DNA from: Punica granatum
Lineage: Eukaryota; Streptophyta; Magnoliopsida; Myrtales; Lythraceae
Assembly (NCBI RefSeq): GCF_007655135.1
Contig: NC_045131.1
Location: forward strand, 5,890,001-5,954,000
DNA: 64,000 nucleotides
Direction of reading: 5' to 3'
In this document: positions 49,501 to 61,817 of the stretch, one piece after another
How the letters are laid out: the number at the start of each line of letters is the position of its first letter
How positions within the stretch are numbered: position 1 is the stretch's first letter
Translations under genes and position numbers: made by a program
The notes under the pieces: model-generated
What the model saw: only the letters and a program-made list of their open reading frames with translations
Told to the model about the DNA's origin: nothing
The model's database searches: none

Positions 49501-50190
49501 TTCACAGATACAGGACAAGCTTTTCTTGTTATTGACAAGAGAGTGAGCGAAACATGAATATCATATAAACAGAACAAATCCATTTTGATCAGAAGGCAGA
49601 ATGTTCTCATCAGTTGCATTGCCGAGTACAATCGACTTGAATATCTTTTGCAGATTTATAATATTCCGATGATCAATCAATTAACATTACCAACAAAGTC
49701 ATCCAAATTGGGATTAAACCAATTCGGCCGTCTAAGTCACGAGCACCCTAATTTATGGACAACGAACAATTGGACCAAAACAATATTCAGATGAAAATTG
49801 ACTACGAAACTCAACCTTTGAGGATGTGGGCCTGAAGAAGTGTCGGGTCGAGCTGTAGCGCCCTATCACAGTCCTTAACTACATGCTTGTGCAGCTCCAA
49901 TTGACTATAGCAGAACGCTCTGTTGCTGAGATATTGAACAAAAAACGAAGTCACTGGGCCAAGTCAAATCGATTAATTCCAGCTCAAATCGTTTGAGCTT
50001 GGCGTTGAAGATCCCGGAAATGACGACAAATCGATCATGCGGATAAACATTGAGCAGGTAAGTACCAGATGTCTTGAATGGAGGAGGAGTGAGCAAGGAG
50101 CGCATCCAGGACACGGATGGCCTTTGACCAATCGCGCAAGCGGCAGAAATTGGCAAGCTCCACTCGCTCGGACACGGCGGGGGAACCCAT
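40521..50190 (-). CDS. SRFR1: SRFR1, TPR-containing negative regulator of effector-triggered immunity
   Basis: Nucleocytoplasmic TPR protein that restrains TIR-NB-LRR immunity with TCP factors and EDS1. 23 exons, 3'-boundary..5'-boundary: 50066-50190, 49816-49925, 47628-48253, 47502-47546, 47189-47290, 47035-47115, 46710-46776, 46337-46437, 46093-46200, 45939-46009, 45761-45817, 45336-45444, 45139-45219, 44914-45000, 44193-44399, 43021-43355, 42235-42321, 42052-42151, 41671-41763, 41544-41582, 41361-41448, 40907-41004, 40521-40818. About 1037 residues after allowing for one extra base (Arabidopsis 1052). TPRs at both ends of a Ser-rich spacer (YPEALIGRGTAYAFQRELDA, IECLYLRGSCYHAVGDY); conserved LHPKNVCEKVYRQPPLRDS, GCSTSSSSETSAS, SEPCDPVVWVNKL and C-terminal hydrophobic VGFVVLLGLLLAANMEFTGS. 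Oddities: a frameshift at about 41700 in exon 19 and a GC donor after exon 20. An in-frame upstream ATG is at 50250? not confirmed; MGSPAVSERVELANF at 50190 was preferred. Confidence 0.9.
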
Positions 50191-51047
50191 CGGAACCGGA
50201 GGAGGTGACCGACGGAGCTGAGCTGCGAGGGATCGAGGAAAAGTAGACACAGAGTTCTTGTTCCTTTCTTCGTTTCAACGGCTTGGTCGTGGAGTGAGAG
50301 ACACGGAGAAAGGGAAGCAAGGTCATCGTGTCTGGTGAATTATTTTCAGCTCCTCAAATTCTCATGTTTGATCAATTTACGTCCTAAATTTTATATATTA
50401 CCCATTGACGCCACTTAAATTCTTTTTTTTTTCTTTAGACCATTGATATCATTAGCATATTGACTAAAACTAATATCGCCCCATCGTGGGCTTCTCCTTG
50501 GTCATGAGTTGTCTCTAAATGAGTTTCAAATCCCTACACTACAGATGAAATCTGTCTATGATGAACTAAGTTTGTTGCTGATTTACTTTTTTGTATTTTA
50601 TAAAAGCACAATTTTGATATAGAATGAGAGTAATTTCCAACACAAATGCTCGATTTTGGCACTTTATTCGGTATAACACTCAAAGCTTTTTGAATTTTGA
50701 GAAGTTGCATTCATTTATGCCTTTCGCACAAAGAAAACATATATAAATACTACTAAATCATAACACAAATTATACAGTTTAATTTCATTTCGTATCAATT
50801 TTTATGGACATCATAATATATAATCCTTTCAGGTGAGTAACAGTACATATGATATGATTCTTATTTCAACATTCAAGTAAGTAGGAGGGGAAAGGATCAG
50901 TTATGGAAGCTTTCGACAAGTTAGAGAAGATGGTATTTGTGCGGCTTTGGGTGAGGCGGAAGATTTGGTGAAAAGTGAAAGAGAACTGCAATTTCAAGGG
51001 GTGACATAGTTATAGATGGATGTTAGGGGTGTAGGTTTCATCAAGTG

Positions 51048-51268
51048 AAGTTTCAGTGTGAAAAAACCCTAAGAGGTTTGAAGTAGCGATTAAGATGCGC
51101 CTAAGTTCGCACCCGATCCCGGGTTCGAATCCTCTTGAGGCTATCGAAGCGCCTATGGCGTGATTACTTGCTCTGTGTGTCGCCGGGGGTTCACAGAGCC
51201 CCGAGAATTAGTCGGACGAAACCTGAACACCCCGGGTTAGCCAAAAAAAAAAAAGTTTCAGCATGAAA
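51048..51268 (+). mobile_element. Complete tRNA-derived SINE (Au-like) with target duplication
   Basis: A 189-bp body (51064-51252) is bounded by AAGTTTCAG--TGAAA (51048-51063 and 51253-51268, two mismatches). The head holds an A-box-like TAGCGATTAAGATGCG and a near-perfect B box, GGGTTCGAATCCTC, 50 bp from the start. The 3' part has GAATTAGTCGGACGAAACCT, GAACACCCCGGGTTAGCC and a run of 12 A. The tail matches the element in the NRAMP intron. Confidence 0.88.
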
Positions 51269-51799
51269 TGAGTTGTAAAGTTTAGGGTGCTAACAGATCA
51301 GGTGGAAAAAAAAAGAAGAAAATTTGTGGCCCAAATGTAAATGTACTTATGAGTTGGAAGTATGCCGGGCAAATGGTGAAGAATAAAAGCCAAAGGGAAA
51401 AGGAAATTCATGTTCCCGAACTTTTCACTGCAGTGGTTTTAAAAAATAAGCAAAAATGACCTGGAAAAATAATGTGAATTTCATCACATATATAGATATG
51501 TATATATATATATATTTTGTGCAAAAGGTTAAATATTATTTCCAACTAAAAAAATCAGAAAACACAATTTAATTGCTGAAAAAAATGAGCCTCAACATTT
51601 TCCTAATAAAATTTTCACATTTCACGAATATTTAAGATTTATGCTATATTTGTTATGAAGAATACAAAAATATATAAAACGAATTACGGCACTATTTTAC
51701 TTATTTATTCAGCAAAAAATATTCTTTTACTTGTTTGGTCACTATGTATCAATAATTTCTTCCTCTATTTCACTCTTTTTTTCTTTTTCTTTTTTTTTT

Positions 51800-51985
51800 G
51801 TGCGATTCATAATACCCGGAAACCCATTTGGGTCATGATTAATCCAGTCGAGCTGGGTCGGCTCACTAAGGGGTAAAGCTCTCTCGGCGTGAATTTTATC
51901 CATTCATAAGACTTGAACTTGATACCTTATTTAAGGAGAACAAACATTGAACAGCTTAAACCAATCCACGTTGATCACTCTTTTT
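51800..51985 (-). mobile_element. SINE-like element, 'AGTCGGGACCC' tail family, reverse orientation
   Basis: On the minus strand: TCAAGTTCAAGTCTTATG (B-box-like), GAATGGATAAAATTCACGCC, GAGAGCTTTACCCCTTAGTG, AGCCGACCCAGCTCGACTGG, then ATTAATCATGACCC. It is very close in wording to the copy at 22285-22470. Confidence 0.65.
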
Positions 51986-52582
51986 TTTTTCTATATGAAC
52001 TTAATTAAATTTTCAAGCATTAAATAAAAAAAACCCTCCAAATAAATCATTTGTTAAGATTTATTGTGATCAAATTCAGGACCACATTAATTTTGTAATT
52101 ATCTGAGCATAAATTTATTGGCGAAATCACTGAGCATATCTTAACCTATTGATTGATATTATTATTATTATTATTATTTTTTTTTTTTGTGTAAGGATTG
52201 ATTGATATTAATTTAATTTAGGCATCGCCTTGACCCGAATACATGGGCAAGCATATATATTTTGTCCTTCTTGATGTTCACTGAACCTTGGTTATAAAAG
52301 TTCTCCATCAGCTCGTTACCTTCTGTGAACTTCCTCTTCAGGATTAGGAATTGGAATTGAACAAGAGTTCCATCCAAGACCATGCAAGACTATATACAAG
52401 GAGATCAAACAAACTTCGGAATCGAAAGATTTGTCGGGAGTACATCCCGCGCGTTACTTGTCGCTACTCATAGTTGTAGCTCGAGAGTTTCAAACACACA
52501 TCGGGTTTCGGAAGATGGAAAACAAAATCATACGAGTATGTTGATACGATACTAATACATTACATATACACACATTGGTTGA

Positions 52583-53913
52583 TCATGCTGCGATGTTGAA
52601 CCGGATATGTCGGAGCAGCACTGGGATGACAATCTCCGGGGAGCTCAGTTGCGGGAGATGGCCATCCGAGGGCATGACCTCGACAATTGACTCTCCTCCC
52701 AGGTGCTCGTGCAGGTACTCCGAGACACCCACTGGGACTGCCAGATCCTTCATGCTCTGGATTATGTGGCAGGGGACAGTGACCAGCCCCAAGTACGGCC
52801 TCATGTCGCTCTGGAATATTGTCTGCGCTATACACAGGGCTATGTCGGGCCGCATGTTGAACAGCGTCCGGCAAAACTCCTGGACAGCCACCGAGTCCAT
52901 GTCTCCACCAACTGCCAGAGGAGCGAAGCCCGCGACCCAGGCTTTATAGTTCTCTCTAATTGCCTCGAACAACTGCTCCAGATCCTCTTGCTCGAAGCCT
53001 CCATAGTAGTTGGGATCGTTAATGTACCTGGTCATCAATAGTTAGTCATCCAGCCAGATGAGCCTATATCCTTCTTTTGGTTTAAACTACGAGCTAAGGC
53101 GAAAACTTTTTTCCAGGCAAAATTAACTGTAAATCACATGTCGTCTGACATAGCGTGTTATCAATCGAGAATATATATATATATAGAGAGAGAGAGAGTA
53201 GTTAGACTTTATACTTGCCGAGTTGTGCAAGATCACAAGGTATTCAGAGCCTAATTGTCGTTTGGAAATTAATGTAAACGAAAGTGGGGAAGGGACTTCG
53301 CAGGATTGACTAGTAGCGGCAAAAAAGCGGAAAAAAGAAAAAGGAATCAGAACATTATTTTCTTCTACCTGGGAGAGCCAGCAAGCATGACAATCTTGGC
53401 GAAGAGCTCAGGCCTGGAAATGGAAGCTATCACTCCGATCATGGCGGATAGCGAGTGGCCGACGAAGATGCATGACTCGATCCGGAGCTCCTCCAGTATC
53501 GCCAGCAGATCCCACCCGAACCCTTCCAATGACGAGTACCTGAAATCGAGCATGAATTAACTCTCAGATTGAAATGAACTAGCAGCCGGAGCCTTAGGTT
53601 ATTACTAGTTAAGCCATGTGGGTATATAAATATCTCATGGCTACTTCATCAAAGAATCTTATGTTTTTATAGGGAGCTGCATCTGAATATCTGATGCGAT
53701 AAATTACCGGTCGAAGTCAAAATAGTCAGGGTTGGTGGTTCCAGCGCCCATGTTGTCGTAGAGGATGACCCGGTATGAGTCGATGAGGTGGGGCACCAAG
53801 TGCTTCCACACCGACTGGTCAGTCCCGAACCCGTGTGCAAGCACTATGGTCTGAGCGCCTTCACGGGTCGAGCCCAGGACCTTCACGTTGTGAGCTTCCT
53901 CAACTATACCCAT
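52583..53913 (-). CDS. KAI2: Karrikin/KAI2-ligand receptor, alpha/beta hydrolase KAI2 (HTL)
   Basis: Receptor hydrolase for karrikins and the endogenous KAI2 ligand. With MAX2 it targets SMAX1 in seed germination and seedling light responses. Exons 53708-53913, 53369-53539 and 52583-53027 join to 273 residues (Arabidopsis 270). The start [12 protein letters not shown] matches the family. The catalytic triad is present: Ser98 in GHSLSAMIG, Asp in SMKDLAVPV and His in [11 protein letters not shown]. Other marks are [52 protein letters not shown] and [18 protein letters not shown], which separate KAI2 from the strigolactone receptor D14. Leu follows the catalytic Ser where Arabidopsis has Val, and LAHGFG replaces LGHGFG. 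An in-frame ATG at 54015 would add 34 residues that are not family-like. Confidence 0.95.
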
Positions 53914-55934
53914 TGATATATTATAGGTCTCCTCTTCTCCAGGAGGAGCTTCCTTATGATTCTCACTTGAATAGTTTGGTCTCCTCTTCGCCACCCCTCT
54001 CCATATCAATGACAAATATATATTGGTAGAACGTGTCTATATTTTTTCGTCATATATTTGAAAATAGTCTTATCTCTTGTGGACCAGTTAAAGTAGATCA
54101 TTTATATCGTTTTTAACGTATATTAACGGTAATCACTATTTACCGGTTTCTTAATTATTTAATTCGAACGACAAACCTGAAGTAGATGAGCAACCGAATT
54201 CTTGTCGTATTAATTTATAGTAAGATATATGAGAAGGGGGTGACAATTAAGATGGCTTGACTCTGGTTTGTATGTCTCTATCAGTGTTTGCGTGGTGGCT
54301 GGGGAGAGTTAAAAAGTGATGAAACGGCAGTATGTGTATTCCCTTTTGGGTTTCAATGAAAAGGCTTCGATCATATAGATAGAATGCCCTACATCACACG
54401 TATTAATTGATGTCCACTCTATCAAAATTTCAAAAATGCTGGATCGCCGACTTTTCTTGCGCACAAGTGACATATTGATGATACGATTAACAATCGGGGC
54501 GAAATTTATACATTCCTTTCGAAACCAATGGCTTTCTTATACTATAACCACGTAATCACGTACATATCGGTTCACTTACAAGAGATCGAGTAGTTATATT
54601 ATGTTGATAACACACACACACATATATATATATATATAATATACACGACGTTATTCTAAATGTATGCTTCTAATTATTCCTTGATATATATATATATATA
54701 TATATATATCTTTTATGTTTTTGTCTCAACAATATTATTTTTTAGGTTTTTTTTTAATTATTGTCAATCTACATTGTCAATCTACATTGGTTAACGTCAA
54801 TTACAGTACTGTATCATGACATGCGTGTATTAATTGATATTTATATCTTCTTCATTCATACGGAAAATTTATGAACATAAAGTGGTAATTCGTTGCTCTC
54901 AGGAGGTTCCATCACATCGGGTGGATAGGAATTCAAAGTGGTAGCACCGGCTATCATACCAGTTGTGTGAGATACGTGGGGTTCCTTTCTTTGATGATGA
55001 CTCGGTTGGTTATAATCTGATAACTTCCACCGCCCCAATATTAATTGCATTTGTTTTGATTTTCTTTCCTTTTCTTGATGACGATGAACTTGTTTTGTAT
55101 TCTATTTTTATACGAGAAAGAAAAATGTAAGAAATAAAAAAAAAATGATCATTTTATTTGTGAAAGTCAATGCAAAACCACCATTGGTGGGTCCGACCAG
55201 TCGAAACATCGATCAAGCATTGCAAGTTCAAGTAGATTCTCCAAAGCTTTGAGCCTAAAACACAAGAGATTCTCGCCTTGTCTTCACTCTCTCTGCTTGT
55301 TCCAAATGCATTAGATTGAGCTAACTTTTTTCACATGACATATATGTATATAGAATAATTAAGATTATACGTGTACGACGTCATGCATTATGTAGAAGGA
55401 TTGTAATAATTAATCGGGTATAATAGGAACATAATGCAATGCAATAAGACGTTAACCACTGTTAGTTGAGACTGTTTTGGAAACAGAAAAATTCCTGATT
55501 TATTCTGTGATTGGTCAGAAATCGATTATTTTAAGACGTAAAATGCGTTTAAAAACTACAATATAGGATGGTAAGTTCGCGAACTATATCCTTTATTAGC
55601 GGACTTTAACTGTTGTGCGAGGTGCGGAATCTATTATGCTCTTCGTAAATAGGTTTCTCAAGTCTTCGAGTCCCCAACAGAAGCAAATAATGTTACTACA
55701 AAATGAAATAAGCGGCTAAAAGGGTCTTTGTTCCTATAAAAAGGGAAAGACGAGAAGATATTAATCTTCATGCATATGTCTCCCTAGGAACCTCTGGTGT
55801 CTCCGCGATTACTACACGGACCTAGGCATGCAATATCCTAAACTAGCAAGTGATTCGGAATTATTATGTCAAAGTTAATGGTAGAAGACCAGAAATAAAT
55901 AATAAATAATAAATATATATAAAGAAAAAAATAA

Positions 55935-56075
55935 AATAATAGTCGATATAAATCTAATGTAAGATCTCATATTTGAATATTGTGAATAGAAAAAATTCAC
56001 GCTATGAGAGTTTTAATGAGTTGATTCGATTCGAACTGAATTAGTTGAGACTCTTTTAAATACCATAGTGCACAC
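55935..56075 (+). mobile_element. SINE-like element, 'AGTCGGGACCC' tail family
   Basis: GAATAGAAAAAATTCACGCT, ATGAGAGTTTTAATGAGTTG, ATTCGATTCGAACTGAATTA, then GTTGAGACTC and AAATACCATAGTGC. The order agrees with 23275-23450. The B box region is degraded. Confidence 0.5.
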
Positions 56076-56820
56076 CTAAAAAAACAAAAAAAAGAAGAAG
56101 AAGAAGACAAAAGCATGAATTAAAGCTAGCGCGATGACGCTTCTGCTAATCCGCTGATATATCTGCTCTAGCTAATATCAGATTCTCATATAGAGAATTA
56201 ACGATGAGGAAGCAATATCACCGCATTTATCAAACTAATAAATCACATAATACGCGTCAAACAACTCAAGATTATAGATTATAGTTAAGCCAGTCATTCC
56301 TCAAAATTATTTTAGCAAATGAATCCGAGAAACAAGTCCCGTGTATGTATTTTTATTTTTATTTTTTGGTTACCATGTATATATGGTTTTGTACGATCGA
56401 GGCTCCATTGAATTTATTCTCGGATAGAGCCAAAACTTCAACATAAAAACCGGCAGCCATCAAACACGAAAGAGCGTCTGATATGGCAGTGTTTCGTGTA
56501 TCAATATCCTTGGAACCCTTCAAATTGGACCCCACCAGACCTTATCTTCTTATCCAAGACTGGGATCGAACCAAAAGAAGGTGGCGATAAGAGGCCAAAA
56601 TTTTTTTCAGAGTCTTTATTCAATCACGTATATTATCCATTATTATATATGTAATGTAATCCATGTTAACTATATAAACATCTATCTTTTCGAGCAAAAT
56701 TATGGAAGTTTTTCATACCCTGATGTTTTTTTGGTATGAATTTTATGTTGTCTCAATAATATAATTTATTATATCATATATTTTAATCAAATTAGTCCCT
56801 TATAACATCAATATGGTCCA

Positions 56821-57070
56821 TCGTAACTCTAGCAACGCCTAACAAAGGGACCAAAGTGAAAAAAAAAAAGAAGGAGATCCAATTGATATTATAAAAGACT
56901 GAATTGATGTTGCGAAAGGACCAAATTGATGCTCAGGGACTAATCCCTCGTAACTCTAACAACGCCTAACAGAGGGACCAAAGTGAAAAAAAAATAGGGG
57001 ATCCAATTGATGTTATAAAAGACCGAATTGATGTTGCGAAAGGACCAAATTGATGCTCAGGGACTAATTT
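56821..57070 (+). repeat. Tandem duplication of a 127-bp unit
   Basis: 56821-56947 is repeated from 56948 to about 57070. Both begin TCGTAACTCTA-CAACGCCTAAC and share GGGACCAAAGTGAAAAAAA, GATCCAATTGAT, GTTGCGAAAGGACCAAATTG and ATGCTCAGGGACTAAT. The copies are nearly identical outside the A-run. The wider block 56770-57180 repeats GGACCAAATTGAT words in both orientations and is probably a decayed transposon. Confidence 0.85.
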
Positions 57071-58039
57071 GATCTTATAGGGAACCAATTTAATATTACT
57101 AGGAACTAACTTGATGCGGATTTCATCGAATGAACCCGATTGATGCAATTTGAGTATCTGAGGGACCAAATTGCTAGTTTACACTAATATCTATCTATCT
57201 ATCTATATAGACTATATAAACATCTATCATTTTGAGCATTGTGAACAACAGTACGAAAGTTTTTCAGACACTCACGTCTCACTTTATATATATATATATA
57301 TATTATCTTAATAATTTAATTATGTTCACATACGATTTATTATTAGGTAATATAAAATTATAAAAGATAAATTATTTAATTCCTTAAAAATAGAAAGAAG
57401 TGATTTGTCCAATTAATTTTTTCTTTCTGTGGTAGAATCCCTCAGTAATCTCCTCGTCAAAACGATCTGTCTTGCTACCTTCCTCTCAAAGTACATAAAC
57501 ACATAAAACCGATGAATATATTTCTTTCCTCTTTAGTCAATTCAATGAGATCATAATCATTATTCTTTATATGTATTATTTTTCAATCTTAACATAAATT
57601 TTCTTTTACAACTAATATTATCAATCAACATCGTATTTTCTTTTCTTAATATTAGTTTTCCTCTATCACATCCTATAGCAAAAGACGAAGATATAAAGGA
57701 GTAAACACATTTTTATAATAGTAACAAGTATTCTTTTAGAATGAACATTGTAATAAAATTATTTTATTAGTAAATTAGTGAAATAAGGATAAAAATATGA
57801 CTCGAATATGCAGGGGCCAACTCTCTACCTATACTATTGGGTATGTATATACATAGTGTAGACATGATTACCGAACATGTAATTTTAAACATATCGATGG
57901 AAATTAATATAATACATTAGAGGGATCATGAGTCAGGACTACTATTTTTTCTTTTTTTGGTAAAAATAACACATGAACCGACGATTTAAATGATCTTAAC
58001 CCATTTCCCTTTATAAAATTGAAAAAAAAAGTGCAAAAT

Positions 58040-58110
58040 TTAAAGACGTGTCTGAGCCCGGGTTTGAAACGGGGACCTCTAGTGTGTGAGAACTAAACTT
58101 TATAAACTAA
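58040..58110 (-). mobile_element. tRNA-like / SINE head fragment
   Basis: The minus strand reads TAGTTCTCACACACTAGAGG, then TCCCCGTTTCAAACCCGGGC, which is B-box-like (GTTTCAAACCC) in tRNA-like context. No cloverleaf or 3' end could be completed, so this is a SINE or tRNA-related fragment only. Confidence 0.35.
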
Positions 58111-61100
58111 TTTTTGGTATGAGAAAATTGTAAAATTTTTCTTTTAAGAGATTGGGTATGGCTTCCACCAACGGCTCAAAATCAGTTACATTATATAAAA
58201 CTTAGGGAACGAGACGAGAATCCACGGAAAATCACTTTTTTTGAAATTCTCAACTTGTGATTAATCGTTTTCTATGACTGATAGTAAAATTTAATTCCTA
58301 TCGAAAATCGGGAGTAAATCTCAAAAGAATTCCTTGGAAAAATTTTAAAAAAAATTCTGTCATATATGATTTGCTCAAAGCTCGGGCTTTCACCTGGTTG
58401 AAATAAGTTTTGTTTGATATATCAGTGACCTTTAAATATTATAATCCAATTTTCCATTCTTTCCACAGTTCTATCTCTTCCCCTATATTAACTCTCTTCC
58501 CCTCCCTCTTGCTACTGCCCCGTCTCCCTGGTCTCTTGTTGTTATTAGTAAAAAGGAACATTTTCCCTCAGTTCTGAAAAATAAATAAAAAGCATACACA
58601 TCCTAGCAATTTAAAAGCAAGACGACGGGTAAAGTGATTAACTTAGATTTAAACTCATGAGCGTTGAAACACTTCTTTTTAATCTATAAAATCAAAGTGT
58701 GTTTCTGATGTGAAATAAATAAATATATATATCCGAAAATATTAAACAAATAAATCAAAAAATTCTCTTGCTAAGCTCACTAGAAAAAAAACAACCGCTA
58801 ATGTTTATAACAGACAATTTAGCTTATCAAATAAAAATAATAATTAACAAGAAATGACACAGAAAAAAAAGGAAATTAAATTCATGCAGAAAATGCCTCT
58901 TAGTCTTTTCCTTAAACGGTGAGTTGCAGAAAATGTCTCAAGTTTCGGTCTTCATGGTGCAGACTGCTTTGCCCCGGGGGGGGGGGGAGGGATTTTGTTG
59001 ACAGAACCGATCTACGATTGACGATGACACAATGTCTTGTCCTTCAGGAATTCTGAGCCAGAATCCAAAGTGTCCCTTCCAAATCAAAGAATTGAAGCAT
59101 ATATATGCATGAGATCTTAAACTCCGATCAAGAAGACATTTATGCTCAATTCATGAATCATGAAGCCACTATTTATTCTTTTCTTGCACAAGGTTAATAT
59201 ATATTATCCTACTACAAACTGAAAATTTAGCTATATCGCATGTTTAATCGCTTTTATGCCATCACAGGTAGAAACTAGCCGGGAAGAATAAAATGAATTA
59301 TGGCACAACGTGGTCAACTATTATATGGTGATTACTCCATATAACTCTCACCAAGTATGCGAGTTCATTTGGAGCGATTTATAATTGCATGACCGGATCA
59401 TTCGGACATTAATATTCCTCGTTCCCGTCAGTCTCCACTATCTTCTATATTTGGACGACAGCGGGGACGAATCTAAGGTGGGCGTCAGGGACAATTGCCC
59501 CCCTTGGACTCGGGAAAAACTACGAAATTTTTATATATCTCCTCATGAGTTTGCTAAATTTTTTACATCAATTGTCATATTTTGCCCCATTGGTAATACT
59601 TACAACTGAGAATGCCATAAAATGATTTATGACACAATGCTATCAAGTATAACGCGGTATGGCAGGTCAATCCCTCGACGGATCACTGGTCGTTCCTAAC
59701 TTCCTATATACTTCATAGAACATAGAATTACTCATTAATTTACTCATCAAACAAGTAAAATGTGAATGCACTTTATGAAGCCTCAGGTATCTTGCTTTTA
59801 TTTTATTTTATTTTTAAATATGGCCGCAAGCTTTTTGCAGTATACTTCTTTTCCAAATGATCAATCACACGTCATGCATATATAATATAACGTCCTTTCG
59901 GCTCATCTCGCGTGCTCCTTTTATGTAGTGACAGGCATGGAATGTCCTGTCGGGAAACGCCAATATAATTATCCTGACTACACTGGAAAAAAAAACAAAG
60001 CATGAAAAACTCTCACTTTAATCGTCAATCACGTCGATCCTTCATATCAAAAAGCCTCCAAAACACACCGTCCCACTCTTAAAAGAGCCTTCCACCGTGT
60101 GGTTTGTGCCTCTCAGCCTGCAACCTTCAATCATTAGTTTATATATACTTCCCAACATTAAAAGAAAAAAAAAACACATAATGATCTGTAACGTAATTGT
60201 TGTGGCAGCCTTTAGATTCCCTCTAGATTGATAGGCTTGTGGATAAGAGAGCCTCCAGCTTCCGAGAGATGATTATATTTGAGAGAGATTCTATTATCCA
60301 CTAATTACTTGGCTCATGAACTCCTCGGGGTCTTTGGATCAATTCATAGACCGGAGTACGTACTTTCTCGTACCTGGTGATTGATTAAAGAAGGGGTACA
60401 ACACACATAGATGATTATTAAAGATTGTTTGATTGTGTCAAATTTGAACTGAATTGATCGTTTAAGTTATGACTAGCCATTTAATCTCGAGTTTTGAGAC
60501 TAGAGCAGGGACGACCTGAATTTGGCAAATGAACACATGGAATTATAATCCTGTAAGGTTGGATTAAAAAGATACACAGATAAATGAAGGTAATATATAT
60601 AAGTTTCTTAAAAAAATTCATAATTTTTCAAGAATTGGTTTTTAAATGATACAATGAAAGATAAATCTTAAATAACTAATAAAAGAGCACGGATAGTCCT
60701 AATAAATATAGAACATTCGACTAATAAGTAAGAGCGTGCGCCACTGCACTTACACCATCTTTTGATTAAAGGAAGTGATTATTTTTTATAGAACAAAATG
60801 TAAAATGTCCCTCCAAACTTCGAGGTCCCATAATTAAGTAATGGATTACACAGTTTCTCATCGCTAATAAGCATATAGATCAGCTCCAAAAGAATAAACT
60901 ATGCTCCTTTCTTTGGACCAGACAATCCATTTTCTTGTTTCTGCGCATGACTACCAGGACATTTCGACATGAGCAATTGTGGTCCCAAAATAACATCAAT
61001 TGCACTGCGACATATGATGGTGTCAGGTGGAATCACTTTGCACTTTATCAGGACCATGTTATTGGCTATATCAATCAATTAATTGAAATTCCTAAAATTA

Positions 61101-61817
61101 GAAATCATAGATAAGACATTATATTCTTATGTTCTATTTATGATCATGCCATCTTAAGCTAATCTTTCCAACAACATATAGAGCTCCAAGGAATTTGATC
61201 CACTTACGATTAATGTGAGGTTCGGGTTTTTGAATGGGATAATTGCATAATTATGGAAGCCTTTTCGAGACTATAATTAGTTCCGATGCCGCATAATTTC
61301 TGCTTAAAGGGACAATCCTGTTTGATTATTCATCCATCTGGAATTTTGTATGATTCTTCAGTACACGCTGATTAGTATCATCACATCCTTAAGTTTTCAT
61401 CCATGTGGTTGTCCTTTCTAATGACAATTGACATGACTAGCAAACGTTATGATCAACCTACATTCATTGAATCCAATATAAGCTCGAAAGAGGGACCCAT
61501 ACACATTCTTCCTAATCAGAGATTATTGATCAATTCTCTAGTAGAATCAATGTCGTTTGAGGAAATCGACCCACAACCATCTTTTTTACAATTAATTGCG
61601 ACACACAGTACAAGAGGTAGACGATCGAAATCTCGAAGTTGATGAATATTGGCCATGCCGTGAGCCTCTCACGCCCATATTATAATTTTCCTTTTTGGGC
61701 TACCTTTAATTTGAACACTACGAAAAAGGTCCCACTAAAGGGAGAGATTGACAATAATTTAACCAAGGCACGCGAGGCGTTTAGAGCACTTTGGGTGCTG
61801 GCAAATCAATCAAAGCA

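Larger units (their letters stand above)
50191..52582. other. Intergenic between SRFR1 5' end and KAI2 3' end
   Basis: The first 150 bp are GC-rich and hold the SRFR1 leader. No TATA box was assigned. It contains a complete SINE (51064-51252) and a reversed SINE (51800-51985), both listed. No reading frame is conserved. Confidence 0.5.
54016..61817. other. AT-rich spacer between KAI2 and the MAKR/DUF1645-like gene
   Basis: No intact gene is recognised in 7.8 kb. It holds (TA)n tracts near 54620 and 54690, a SINE fragment at 55935-56075, a tandem duplication at 56821-57070, a TATC microsatellite near 57185, a G12 run at 58976-58987, and a tRNA-like Pol III box near 58040-58110. Two short frames at 61403-61821 have no recognisable family. 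Confidence 0.55.

Noticed and set aside
40521..50190. Several separate small TPR genes
   Set aside because: All TPR-bearing open frames join through matching splice phases into one SRFR1 reading frame; treating them as separate genes is an effect of introns.
58976..58987. G12 run as a G-quadruplex or regulatory site
   Set aside because: It is a single homopolymer in a spacer, equally likely to be a replication-slippage or assembly product; there is no gene context.
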